Assembly (NCBI RefSeq): GCF_026914265.1
Contig: NC_069133.1
Location: 43,734,417 to 43,798,416, forward strand
Origin: Mya arenaria
Taxonomy: Eukaryota; Mollusca; Bivalvia; Myida; Myidae
Direction: 5' to 3'
DNA length: 64,000 nt
The notes under the pieces were generated by a model. The model did no database searches. It had not been told where the DNA came from and worked only from the letters and a program-made list of their open reading frames with translations. Both the position numbers and the translations under genes were made by a program. This document shows positions 27,801-35,700 of the stretch, one piece after another (position 1 is the stretch's first letter; each line of letters starts with the position of its first letter).

Positions 27801-29250
27801 TCACAGTTTTACCATTTTTACAACTTTTTTATTTTTTGTCTTTGAAAGAGCAAATTTTTGCGTAAATATCTGAAAACCAATGATATAAGATTGATGACAA
27901 AAATTCAAATCGTAGATTTTCATATTTCCGTGCGATAATGAATGTTTTATGCCCTAAACTAACGGTTTTAAGAAAAATGCATGAAACATCAATTTTTGAA
28001 CTTAGATTATAAGTATCTTCCATGGCCGAGAGTGTAAGATAGGTTCATTCCGACCCGAGCGTAGGGTGGAGGGTCGGGATGAAACTATCTTTCACGAGTG
28101 GCTATGGTAGATGCTTTTACTCCCACCTCAGTTAAACAAAATTGATTAAAAATGTATTTTTTGCTGGAACTATTTTGTGCTTAGTGAAAATAATTGCGTA
28201 TGGATATGCGATAGCACGTGGTTGTCATGGATACGCGCGCAGTGATCCAGTTAATGTTAATAGTCAAATCGGTCTTTTTAAATAGTTCTAAGGAGAATGA
28301 AGCATTATTTCTTGAATGGTGCGTGAAAACTGTTTTATGGGAACATTTGAGTGAGAAATAATTTATTAGCATTCTAAATATTACCATAAGACAAGATTTC
28401 CTTGATGCTACTGACGACAGTCTTCAATAAGGGAGGTTATTATAATGTGGTGACCGTTAACAAGAAGTTCCATACGGGCATTTTATCTTCGCCCGTGGGC
28501 AAGATAAGAATATCTAGCATGGTTAAATTATTGGATCTACTTATCTGAGGTGGGAGAAATAAAAATCTGCACTCTAATTTTTTTGCCAGCTGTCTTATTT
28601 AACTGGTTTCCATGGATTTTCGCAAAAATTTGCTCGTTCCAAGACAAAAAATAAAAAAAAAGTTGTAAAAACGTTCAATCTGTGAGAGTGCAGCTTTAAG
28701 TGGTGAAAAAGAGGCTTAATGGTTTAATAGAGGCTTGCTTGCTGAGTTTCCTTAGCTCCTTCTTAATCAGTAAGATTTTACTTGATATCTTTTAACTATT
28801 GTACTTAAAACCGCTTGAAATTGCTGAATGTGAAGGCTAAGATTTTCATTAACAATCCTAAATACTGTATTTTCAAGCCCTAGTACCGTATATATACACA
28901 TAATTATAACAAAAACCAAGATTTTTTTACAAACCCGGACCTGTTTCAATAATATTTTTGTAGACCTAATATGCTGCATAAGAGTGCCGACGGAGCCATT
29001 GTAAAGTTATGGGTTGATTCTATGCTATAAATGTCCTTACAATGTTTAATTAAAACGCAGTTACGCCAAAAACAGAGTGACTCAGAGAAAGTTATGATCT
29101 TAAGCTTTACGATTTTTTATTGAAATGGAACCCTAGGCGTTTGTTTCAGCAGGGTGTCTAAAGTTCAAAATTAATCCTAAAATAAGGAAACTCTATATTT
29201 TAAATATATTAAAGTGTTTACACCACTTTGTATGATTTTCAGGTCGATGA
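3678..29250 (+). CDS. CSNK1A1: Casein kinase I alpha, spliced gene with two alternative first exons
   Basis: This is a Ser/Thr kinase of the CK1 family. In animals it primes beta-catenin for destruction and acts in Hedgehog, p53 and clock control. Nine coding exons join in frame with GT-AG borders: 3678-3803 or 4459-4608, then 5028-5134, 9257-9383, 12571-12669, 14320-14446, 18793-18884, 21728-21802, 24182-24395 and 29243-29250. The products are 324 aa (start 3678) and 332 aa (start 4459), close to vertebrate CK1 alpha (about 325-337 aa). Visible motifs are the Gly loop [17 protein letters not shown] with the ATP-binding Lys, [34 protein letters not shown] and the CK1-type [10 protein letters not shown] in place of APE. 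The vertebrate long insert after the catalytic loop is not seen. The C-terminal tail is short. Only the last exon is less certain. Confidence 0.95.
4251..4330 (+). promoter_or_regulatory. Alternative CSNK1A1 promoter: CRE, CCAAT and GC-type boxes
   Basis: A perfect palindromic CRE, TGACGTCA, lies at 4257-4264. It is followed by a CCAAT box (4307-4311) and GGCTCCGCCC (4313-4322), all within 200 bp of the exon 1b start codon. The patch is GC-rich and CpG-rich in an otherwise AT-rich intron. This is what a separate promoter for exon 1b would look like. The boxes are seen; promoter activity is inferred. Confidence 0.65.
4459..4608 (+). CDS. CSNK1A1: CSNK1A1 alternative first coding exon 1b
   Basis: This exon encodes 50 residues, beginning [16 protein letters not shown] and ending INVNTGE, with a GT donor in the same phase as exon 1a. 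It repeats the whole N-lobe start, including [12 protein letters not shown], so it cannot be spliced together with exon 1a in a sensible protein. The two are mutually exclusive. It differs by a longer basic/Ser head and [12 protein letters not shown] in place of HIGGKYRL. An upstream in-frame ATG at 4405 exists, but the inner ATG at 4459 matches family length. Confidence 0.88.
5028..5134 (+). CDS. CSNK1A1: CSNK1A1 exon 2
   Basis: Acceptor tttccag is followed by [20 protein letters not shown] and a [13 protein letters not shown] end. It carries the VAIK-type lysine (AVK) and the alpha-C segment. It ends in phase 2 and completes Arg with the next exon. Confidence 0.95.
5135..9256. other. CSNK1A1 intron 2 (4.1 kb)
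   Basis: This is non-coding. It holds a (CAAAT)-type short repeat at about 6255-6276 that looks like a minus-strand LINE/SINE tail. It also holds degenerate copies of the 160-bp MITE family near 6775-6935 (internally duplicated) and 7205-7370. The rest is unremarkable AT-rich sequence. Confidence 0.6.
6775..6935 (-). repeat. Degenerate, internally duplicated copy of the 160-bp MITE family
   Basis: GCAGGGCTTGCGGGCTTGTACTCATTTCAAC near the right end matches the minus-strand copy at 26370-26536. The core GCTTTGCTATATA...CCAGAAAGCAT...TGGTGCAGG occurs twice within the element. Ends and target duplication are not clear. A weaker relative (GAGGGCTTGCAATCTTGTGC) lies at about 7290-7375. Confidence 0.5.
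9257..9383 (+). CDS. CSNK1A1: CSNK1A1 exon 3
   Basis: Acceptor tttcag and donor gtatgc bound this exon. It encodes [20 protein letters not shown], then [20 protein letters not shown] and DQ. This is the hinge and alpha-D/alpha-E region, nearly identical to animal CK1 alpha. Confidence 0.96.
9384..12570. other. CSNK1A1 intron 3 (3.2 kb)
   Basis: Apart from the TTAA-flanked MITE at 11471-11836, I see AT-rich sequence without a gene. A short minus-strand frame near 10934-11122 ends beside a GATTTGATTTGATTG run (about 11165-11187). It may be a LINE tail, but is too decayed to call. Confidence 0.5.
11467..11840 (+). mobile_element. MITE family B, copy 1 (TTAA target duplication)
   Basis: TTAA stands at both edges (11467-11470 and 11837-11840). 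The 366-bp body starts AGTGACACTCTTATTC and ends GAATAAGAGTGCATCT. Its interior matches, in reverse orientation, the element at 59859-60143; for example TTTTAATTGTGGTAAATC here and its complement there. This copy carries about 80 extra bases in the middle. There is no coding capacity. The TTAA target suggests the Kolobok or piggyBac superfamily. Confidence 0.8.
12571..12669 (+). CDS. CSNK1A1: CSNK1A1 exon 4 (catalytic loop)
   Basis: Acceptor tttcag and donor gtgagt bound 33 residues: [20 protein letters not shown] then [13 protein letters not shown]. The HRDIKPDN catalytic motif is intact, as in an active kinase. Confidence 0.96.
12670..14319. other. CSNK1A1 intron 4
   Basis: This intron is non-coding. 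It has a 17-bp tandem (GTCTGGGGGCTAAT twice, about 14005-14041). It also has a two-copy tandem of about 36 bp (AAACAAATATCTAAAAATAG) at roughly 14123-14187. Confidence 0.6.
14320..14446 (+). CDS. CSNK1A1: CSNK1A1 exon 5 (activation segment)
   Basis: Acceptor gaacag and donor gtaaat bound this exon. It encodes [40 protein letters not shown] and HLG. It includes the DFG motif and the CK1-specific SIN motif. The open frame runs on past the donor into the MITE at 14476, which is not coding. Confidence 0.96.
14474..14758 (+). mobile_element. MITE family C, copy 1 (TA target)
   Basis: Terminal inverted repeats ATGTACCAGTCAATTGTAAC and GTTAGAATTGACTGGTGCAT are flanked by TA (14474-14475 and 14757-14758). 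The interior is GC-rich (CCCCCAGGTCC, AGCGGGGACTTT). It is shared with the copy at 57947-58262. The TA target and the lack of coding fit a Tc1/mariner-type MITE. It sits 29 bp past the exon 5 donor. Confidence 0.8.
14880..15010 (-). repeat. Dispersed repeat (family D), inverted copy
   Basis: GGAAGGGTGCTGCTCCATGT and CCTCATGGAGACCAG...CTTCTGCCTTCA are the reverse complement of the segments at 26641-26790 and 22469-22590. Those read TGAAGGCAG...CATTCTGGTC...GCAGAAGGGTGCTTCC. There is no coding capacity. Confidence 0.55.
15076..15830 (+). repeat. Interspersed repeat with TACCCCCC ends, GTCCGTCC tract and internal tandem units
   Basis: The left end reads TATACCCCCCAAGACAAAG and the right end GGGTTGGGGGGTATTC, imperfect inverted ends. 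Inside are a GTCCGTCCGTCTGTCCGTCC tract and three successive related units of roughly 160-170 bp. Each unit carries TGAACAAATCTTTTTCAAAC or a variant, then CATGATCCTGAGTGGAGTTG and GGCCCCTTAATGAGTTAAA. The third unit is more diverged. I recall this type of repeat as common in bivalve genomes. Confidence 0.65.
18590..18680 (+). repeat. Dispersed repeat (family E), copy 1
   Basis: GCAAGTGCCCCATTAAGGCTCATTC, then CATCGAAAGTGCCCTTTCTGA and CTGGCTGGAGCA, closely match 41634-41723. It lies in CSNK1A1 intron 5. It is a short non-coding interspersed repeat; the ends were not resolved. Confidence 0.55.
18793..18884 (+). CDS. CSNK1A1: CSNK1A1 exon 6
   Basis: Acceptor gtttcag and donor gtttgt bound this exon. 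Completing Gly from exon 5, it encodes [20 protein letters not shown] and [10 protein letters not shown]. This is the alpha-F region. Vertebrates have NRTSLPWQGLK at the end. Confidence 0.95.
20494..20570 (+). repeat. Eroded tRNA-derived SINE head
   Basis: TGTGGTCTAGTGGTTAAGGC is a good Pol III A-box/D-arm match. The following GGTCATAGGAAATCCC is where a B box (GGTTCGAATCCC) would sit but has decayed. No tRNA cloverleaf can be completed, so I read it as a SINE relic in CSNK1A1 intron 6. Confidence 0.45.
21728..21802 (+). CDS. CSNK1A1: CSNK1A1 exon 7
   Basis: Acceptor gtttcag and donor gtatgt bound 25 residues, [20 protein letters not shown] then EVLCK. This is identical in style to animal CK1 alpha ([20 protein letters not shown]). 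Confidence 0.96.
21878..22100 (+). repeat. SINE-like repeat
   Basis: A tRNA-like head has a decayed B box (GGGTTTAGATTCCCGG, near 21930-21945). It is followed by a body containing GGTTTTCTCCAGGTTCTCC and an A-rich end near 22095 (AAAATAAAAAAATA). The body segment resembles the central domain of some invertebrate SINEs. It lies in CSNK1A1 intron 7. Confidence 0.5.
22469..22590 (+). repeat. Dispersed repeat (family D), copy 2
   Basis: It matches 26641-26765 over its length: TTTTTCATGTTTAAATCA, GATAATAAATATTTGAT, AGTATCTAATTCT and GCAGAAGGGTGCTTCC. It is non-coding. Confidence 0.65.
22617..22765. repeat. CT-rich microsatellite with TA tail
   Basis: This is a nearly pure pyrimidine tract of CTCTCTC and CCCTCCCTCC blocks ending in TATATATA. 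It produces a spurious minus-strand frame rich in Arg, Gly and Glu. Confidence 0.9.
23737..23943 (+). repeat. Interspersed repeat with GGGCCATATTCAAT-type ends
   Basis: The left end GGGGCCATATTCAATATCCGGCTTAG and the right end GGTTATTAGATATGGCC are imperfect inverted repeats. The interior has GATTGGCCAA. It is related to the outer element at 25221-25551 and to parts of 32200-32385. Confidence 0.5.
24182..24395 (+). CDS. CSNK1A1: CSNK1A1 exon 8
   Basis: Acceptor tttatag and donor gtatgg bound 71 codons. They encode [57 protein letters not shown] and a Ser/Ala/Thr-rich tail ([15 protein letters not shown]). It closes the kinase C-lobe. If the intron were retained, the frame would end six codons later at TAA (24411-24413). 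Confidence 0.96.
25221..25551 (+). mobile_element. Host MITE with inverted ends, interrupted by another MITE
   Basis: The ends GGGCCCTATTCAAAAAGCAA and (minus) GGCCAGTATTCAAAAATGAT are inverted repeats. The middle is broken by a separate element at 25245-25418. Outside the insert the body (GATTGGCC, GGAATCAGTGAGGCATGTC, AAGGATAAGGATAA) matches 32290-32370. No coding capacity. Confidence 0.6.
25245..25418 (+). mobile_element. MITE with 44-bp inverted repeats nested in another repeat
   Basis: The left end begins GGGCTATACCATTTAACATA and the right end, read on the minus strand, begins GGGCTATTCCAGTAAAACAT. Both continue through ATATAACCC and GGGGGGAAGGCA. The 174-bp element sits inside the repeat at 25221-25551. 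I could not define a target duplication. Confidence 0.75.
25930..26060 (-). repeat. tRNA-like SINE head (minus strand)
   Basis: On the minus strand GATGGTGTAATGGATATATG resembles an A box and GGGTGCGAATCTTGC a B box, 30-odd bases apart. An A/T-rich tail follows (CTTCTTCTTTTTTATTC). A clean cloverleaf cannot be drawn, so a functional tRNA is unlikely. Confidence 0.45.
26364..26542 (-). mobile_element. 160-bp MITE family, copy with 6-bp target duplication GTGCTG
   Basis: The element spans 26370-26536 (167 bp), with ends CAGTAATCGAAATTA and TAATTTCGATCACTG. It is flanked by perfect GTGCTG repeats at 26364-26369 and 26537-26542. Internally it carries CAAGCCCTGCTATA and GTGCAGGGCTTGCGGGCTTG, shared with the copies at 48408 and 50737 in the opposite orientation. 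Confidence 0.85.
26641..26790 (+). repeat. Dispersed repeat (family D), copy 3
   Basis: It shares TTTTTCATGTTTAAATCAA, ATAATAAATATTTGAT, CACATTCTGGTC and GCAGAAGGGTGCTTCC with 22469-22590. It extends further, through GACATGGTGCAGCACCCTCT. Confidence 0.65.
27787..28699 (+). mobile_element. MITE family A, copy 1 (TTAA), split by an insertion
   Basis: TTAA flanks both ends (27787-27790 and 28696-28699). The terminal repeats are AGCTGCACTCTCACAG and CTGTGAGAGTGCAGCT. The outer parts (27791 to about 28010 and about 28560 to 28695) align with the 326-bp intact copy at 60566-60891. The middle 540 bp or so is foreign. Confidence 0.8.
28010..28558 (+). mobile_element. Inserted element with subterminal hairpins
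   Basis: This is the sequence splitting the family A MITE. Near its left end a long hairpin can be drawn: CATGGCCGAGAGTGTAAGAT and GGTTCATTCCGACCC pair with GGGTCGGGATGAAACTATCT and TTCACGAGTGGCTATGG (28021-28109). ACTCCCACCTCAG (28120-28132) is the inverted match of CTGAGGTGGGA near 28544-28554. A second small hairpin, TTATCTTCGCCCGTGGGCAAGATAA, lies near 28482-28506. No coding region. Exact ends and superfamily are unresolved. Confidence 0.65.
29243..29250 (+). CDS. CSNK1A1: CSNK1A1 terminal coding exon (2 residues plus stop)
   Basis: A clear acceptor (tgattttcag) is followed by GT CGA TGA. This completes Gly, adds Arg and stops, giving a tail ...ATAGR. The phase fits exon 8 (one base carried over). 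The coding part is only 8 bases, so the assignment rests on the acceptor and phase. The rest of the exon would be 3' UTR. Confidence 0.6.
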
Positions 29251-30590
29251 TGCAGAACAATAGAACTTCAGGGATCTCTCTACAAGCTGTGATCACCCTT
29301 GAGTGATTGATTGACATTGATACCACACTCCCCCCCCCCCACTCCACCGTTCTTCCCCACTCAACTCAACTCAAGTTACAGAATTGGATTTTTGTTGTTG
29401 TTGTTTTTAATTAAAGGTTTTTTTTGTATTTCAAATATTTTTTGTTGATTTTTTTTAGAAAGTTAGAAAATATTTTTTTTAAATTATGACTACAAGTTTG
29501 GCATAAATATTACGATATTATAGATATATTATAACTGGAATACAATTTTTATTGAATATGTCTCTCCATAATTTCAGTTTTGCCAACAAATACTTAGTTT
29601 AGAATGCTGTCATATTGAATGATTGGTACATTGGAACCAATTTTGTATGATGTTTTAGTAAAAGAGAATTGAGTTGTCTTTTACATTTGCTTTTGTGAAA
29701 TAAGTTTCGTTCAAAGGTTAATTGTTGTTGCCAGTTATTGAAAAGCTTGTGTAAGATACATGTACTTCGGTTTTTGTTGGTTGAAAAATACAAATGTTTG
29801 GTATTGATAAACTGTAATATTTCAGAAATGAAAGGAAATTATAGGTATACATGTACCATTTTTAACTGAAATTATTTGGTACTTTTCACAATCCAAAAAA
29901 GTATACTCTTAACCAAAAAAATTTTTTTAAAAATCACAATCGTTGAAAAATAAACTCTCATAATAAGTTAACTAGTACAGATATGTTTAAATGCAGTCTC
30001 GGGCCTTTTAGGTACTTTTCAATCCATGGATCTTAATTGGGGCTTTGTTTTGTTTCTTTGTTTATACTTTGGTAAATCCACAAATTTAGGCATTTTGTCA
30101 CTATTTTGATAATTTTAAGGGCCATGCCCGTGGCCTCATCCACGAAAAGGTGAGGAGGAAACAAGTCATGGTCATACTGTAAATTATTGTTTTTTGAAAG
30201 CTGTTAGGACATTATTATACTAGACAAAATCTTTGTTGTATAAATTGAAATTTTCTTAATGTTTTTGTAGTTGTTTTGATTCTTTTGTTTACTGTAAAAT
30301 ATTTCTGTTTGTTTTAGTTTTCATTTTTCCTATAAAAATCAGACAATTTAAATTAAATATGAAACTTCTCCTGCAATTCAATTGAATATGTAGCTCTAAG
30401 ATGTGGTATGTTTAGATGCTAGTTACAATTTATTTGTTTTTATTTATTTTCACGATTGTTAATGGCTTTATTCATTCATTTTGTTGCACATTTTCATTTT
30501 TTAAACATGTCTTGTTTTTAAGAACCCATGATACATTAAGAAGTATTGAATAAAATCATGATGTTCATGTATAAAGAATTATTTAATAAA
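29251..30590 (+). other. Probable CSNK1A1 3' UTR with polyadenylation signals
   Basis: AT-rich DNA follows the stop. AATAAA hexamers occur at 30549-30554 and 30585-30590, each in a run of AT-rich sequence. A long 3' UTR is usual for this gene in animals. The transcript end is inferred, not seen. Confidence 0.45.
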
Positions 30591-32769
30591 GTCATGATAC
30601 ATGAATGAGTGTTTAAGTTAGTCACATTACACCCAAAAATAATGTATATACATGACACCGACCTAATCAAAATATCATGCATAAAACAATTATAGAATTC
30701 TTGGGCTTAGGCTTAAACGTAAGATATTTCTCAGTCATTAAATATAGGTCAAACCTCGTAGAAAACCAAGATTTAAGAACATTATATGGTTGTCATGGAA
30801 ACATAGTTTTGAGGTTTGCTTGTTTACATTGATTATGACATCATCAATTATGACATCATCGCAGTTCTATTTGAACCACAGCAAGCAGAAATGGATCGTT
30901 ATAGTCAAATTTGAAAATGTCAGATTTTAGCATCATGTTGTTTTTACCGTAAACAACCCTGGAAGTATCTCCGACCTAAAAATATCCCACCATGGGCTGT
31001 GGAGGTCTGTTTTTAGTCACACCAAAATATGACGCCATACCCTGCCTAAGCATATCAACTCTCAGACCTATTTTTGCTTGTTATGGTTCATCGATTACTT
31101 ATGTTTGAACAACTTAAATGAACAAAATATTATGCCAAGGCAGACTTTTAGTCTTCAATTCTTTTGTTAATAGTGCTTTGTGAATAAAAACCTTTTCTTC
31201 TGTTTTCAAATATAGTGAGGTTGCGAAATTCAATTGTACGCTTTTGTGTACATGAGGCTGCACGTGCCGTTAAAACTAAAGTCTAGTTTTAGAAACCGCT
31301 TGTGGGATCTCTGTATGTGGACGTGTAAACAGCTTGCTATTCAAATTAATTCATTGTCAGATACCCACGGCCGACCCTTTCCAATTTTCTAAATATAACA
31401 TATGATAAATGCAGAATAATGCATTTGATCAGCCGCACGTATCTTTGTATGATAAACCATCTGCATCTGTGGGTTTATGAAGTTGTAGTCTCACATTCGT
31501 TGAAGTGGGTTGCAAGCTTGAATATGTGTCCAGCTGCTAATTAGATAAAACCGGTTATTTCTTATAACTTGGAAGATTATCATTATACACAGACGTATTG
31601 GGTGTAAAAATTTTTAATTGTTTCCACCAATCCGCCGACCCTATTTTTTTCCTCCCAACCCTTCACTCTCTTTAGTGTAGATTTTTTAGGTTATTTCCTA
31701 AAAAATGTGTGCATTATTTGAGTGAACATGTAAAAATTAGATAATTTTATATTTATATCTTTCTACAATAGTGATATACCAAGATATGGGTCTGTTTGGT
31801 ACAGAATCCCGATTCTAAATTATTATTTTTTTTAAATATTAATTTCTACCAACCCTTTTTGTTTTTGGAGATGTTAGTTGAAACAAAATCTTTTATGTTT
31901 TGGCCTAAGCAGCATTTCGCAACCTCTATAATGTATTGTGTTTTGTGTGTGCAGTGAATGACTTCTAGAAATGGGGTTTTCCACCTTTTCTTTTATTGAA
32001 ACTGACAGTTGTATGACTTGCAGTATTTATTGTTGTGTATATATACTTTTCATGGAAAAAATGATGTTACTACATGATGTTATAAGGATGAGACCAGAAA
32101 TGATGTCTCCTATGTAAGGTATTGAATTTTACTGTAGATGATACACTAGGAAGAGCCAAAACACGATCAGATCCAGGGGGGGGAGGTTTAATAAAACAAA
32201 TTGTTATGGACTAGCCCCAAACCTCTCTGCCTTCATTTTAAATTTCGATTCTGACAGATTTAAGATTTGAATCCAAGTCTTTTGATAAGACTGTAAAAAT
32301 AACTGGCCAATGCACTAGATGGAATCACTGAGGCATGTCGAAGGTCAAGGATAAGAATTATATTGAATACAGCCCTAAAAGTATGCATGTATAATTTTAG
32401 ATTATATCAATCATATTCGTATCATCGACAGTAAAATTTGATAGGTGGAGAGTTTTAATCACATGTTTTAAGGAGGGTTTCTTTTGGTGTATTTATAATG
32501 TTATTTTGTAGATACCTGCTAGGCTATAAGTGGTATAAATGACTATTAACTGTTGTTTGTCATGATAATGTACCTGTCAGTGAATGATGTCAGTATATTT
32601 TATGAACACATTTTTATGGGCAAATTTGCCAAAATGTCTGATATGAAAAGAAACCAAAAAGAAAAAAATAAATGTTAAAGATACCAAGATGTTACTTCTG
32701 TTATTGATGAAAGACGCAGTTAGGTTAAAAGCTTCTTTTGATAGACTTTCACCACCTAATCGAGATTTT
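30591..32769. other. Intergenic stretch
   Basis: I see no gene. A short tandem ATTATGACATCATC occurs twice at about 30834-30863. The segment 32290-32370 (GGAATCACTGAGGCATGTC, AAGGTCAAGGATAAG) belongs to the interspersed family that also occurs at 25221-25551. Confidence 0.5.
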
Positions 32770-35700
32770 CACTATGCTTAACCGAAACTCACAACCAAAG
32801 GGACATAAACTATGCTTAACTAAAGCTCACAACCAAAGGGACATGAACTGTGCTAAACGAAGCTCACAACCAAAGGGACATTAACTGTGCTTAACCGAAG
32901 CCCACAGCCAAAGGGACATAAACTGTGCTTAACCGAAACTCACAACCAAAGAGACATAAACTATGCTTAACCGAAACTCACAACCAAAGAGACATAAACT
33001 ATGCTTAACCGAAACTCACAACCAAAGAGACATAAACTATGCTTAACCGAAACTCACAACCAAAGGGACATAAACTATGCTTAACTAAAGCTCACAAACA
33101 AGAGGTCGTAATTATGCTTAACCAAAGACAAAGTCATAGACTATTCTTTACTGAAGCTTACAACCAAGAGACCTAACTTATGCTTAACGGAAGACATGAA
33201 CTATGCTTAACCGAAGCTCACAGCCAAAGGGACATAAACTGTGCTTAACCGAAGCTCACAACCAAAGGGACATGAACTGTGCTAAACGAAGCTCACAACC
33301 AAAGGGACATTAACTGTGCTTAACCGAAGCCCACAGCCAAAGGGACATAAACTGTGCTTAACTGAAGCTCACAACCAAAGGGACATGAACTGTGCTTAAC
33401 CCAAGCTCACAACCAAAGGGACATAAACTGTGCTTAACCAAAGCTCACAACCATGGGACATAAACTGTGCTTAACCGAAGCTCACAACCAAAGGGACATA
33501 AACTGTACTTAACTGAAGCTCATAACCAAAACATAAACTGTGCTTAACCGAAGCTCACAACCAAGAGATATTAACTGTGCTTAACTGAAACTCACAACCA
33601 AAGGGACGGAAAATGTGCTTAACCAAAGCTCACAACCAAAGGGACATGAACTATGCTTAACCCAAGCTCACAACCAAAGGGACATAAACTGTGCTTAACC
33701 AAAGCTCACAACCATGGGACATAAACTGTGCTTAACCGAAGCTCACAACCAAGAGACATGAACTGTACTTTACCGAAGCTCATAACCAAAACATAAACTG
33801 TGCTTAACCGAAGCTCACAACCAAGAGATATTAACTGTGCTTAACTGAAACTCACAACCAAAGGGACGGAAAATGTGCTTAACCGAAGCTCACTACCAAA
33901 CAGACATAAACTGTGCTTAACTTAAGCTCACAACCAAAGAGACATAAACTGTGCTTAACTAAAGCTCACTACCATACAGACATAAACTGTGCTTAACCAA
34001 AGCTCACTACCAAACAGATATAAACTGTGCTTAACCAAAGCTCACTACCAAACAAACATAAACTGTGCTTAACCAAAGCTCACTACCAAACAGACATAAA
34101 CTGTGCTTAACCAAAGCTTACTACCAAACAGACATTAACTGTGCTTAACCAAAGCTCACTACCAAACAGACATAAACTGTGCTTAACCAAAGCTCACTAC
34201 CAAACAGACATAAACTGTGCTTAAATGATGCTCACAACCAAAGGGACATAAAATGTGCTTAACCAAAGCTCACAACCAAGAGACATGAACTGTGCTTAAC
34301 CGAAGCTCACAACCAAAGAGACATAAACTGTGCTTAACTGAAACTCACAACCAAAGAGACATGAACTGTGCTTAACCGAAGCTCAAAACCAAGAGACATT
34401 TACTGTGCTTAACTGAAGCTCGTAACCAAAACATAAACTGTGCTTAACTGAAGCTCACAACCAAGGGGACATTAATTGTGCTTAACCGAAGCTCACAACC
34501 AAAGAGACATAAACTATGATTAACTAAAGCTCACAACCAAAGAGACATAAACTGTGCTTAACCCAAGCTCACAACCAAGTGACATAAACTATGCTTATCT
34601 GAACCTCACAACCAAGAGACATAAACTATGCTTAACCGAAGCTCACAACCAAAGAGACATAAACTGTACTTAACCGAAGCTCACAACCGAGTGACATAAA
34701 CTATGCTTAACCGAACCTCACAACCAAAGAGATATGAACAATGCTTAACTGAACCTCACAACCAAGAGACATAAACTATGCTTAACTGAACCTCACAACC
34801 AAGAGACATAAACTATGCTTAACTGAACCTCACAACCAAGAGACATAAACTATGCTTAACTGAACCTCACAACCAAGAGACATAAACTATGCTTAACCGA
34901 AGCTCACAACCAAGAGACATGAACTATGCTTAACTGAACCTCATAACCAAAGAGACATAAACTATGCTTATCTGAGCCTCACAACCAAAGAGACATAAAC
35001 TATGCTTAACTGAACCTCATAACCAAAGAGACATAAACTATGCTTATCTGAGCCTCACAACCAAAGAGACATAAACTATGCTTAACTGAACCTCACAACC
35101 AAGAGACATAAACTATGCTTAACTGAACCTCACAACCAAGAGACATAAACTGTGCTTAACTGAAGCTCACAACCAAGAGACATAAACTATGCTTAACTGA
35201 ACCTCACAACCAAAGAGACATAAACTATGCTTAACTGAACCTCACAACCAAAGAGAAATAAACTATGCTTAACTGAAGCTCACAACCAAGAGACATGAAC
35301 TATGCTTAACTGAACCTTACAACCAAAGAGACATAAACTATGCTTAACTGAACCTCACAACCAAAGAGACATAAACTGTGCTTAACTGAAGCTCACAACC
35401 AAAGAGACATAAACTGTGCTTAACTGAAGCTCACAACCAAAGAGACATAAACTGTGCTTAACTGAACCTCACAACCAAAGAGACATAAACTGTGCTTAAC
35501 TGAAGCTCACAACCAAAGAGACATAAACTGTGCTCAACTGAAGCTCACAACCAAAGAGACATAAACTGTGCTTAACTGAAGCTCACAACCAAGTGACATA
35601 AACTATGCTTAACTGAGCCTCACAACCAAGTGACATAAACTGTGCTTAACTGAACCTCACAACCAAAGAGACATAAACTATGCTTAACTGAACCTCACAA

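Larger units (their letters stand above)
24396..29242. other. CSNK1A1 last intron (4.8 kb), transposon-rich
   Basis: This is non-coding. It holds two nested-insertion sites (25221-25551 and 27787-28699), a SINE-like head (25930-26060), a 160-bp MITE (26370-26536) and a family D repeat (26641-26790). No kinase exon is recognisable inside. Confidence 0.7.
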
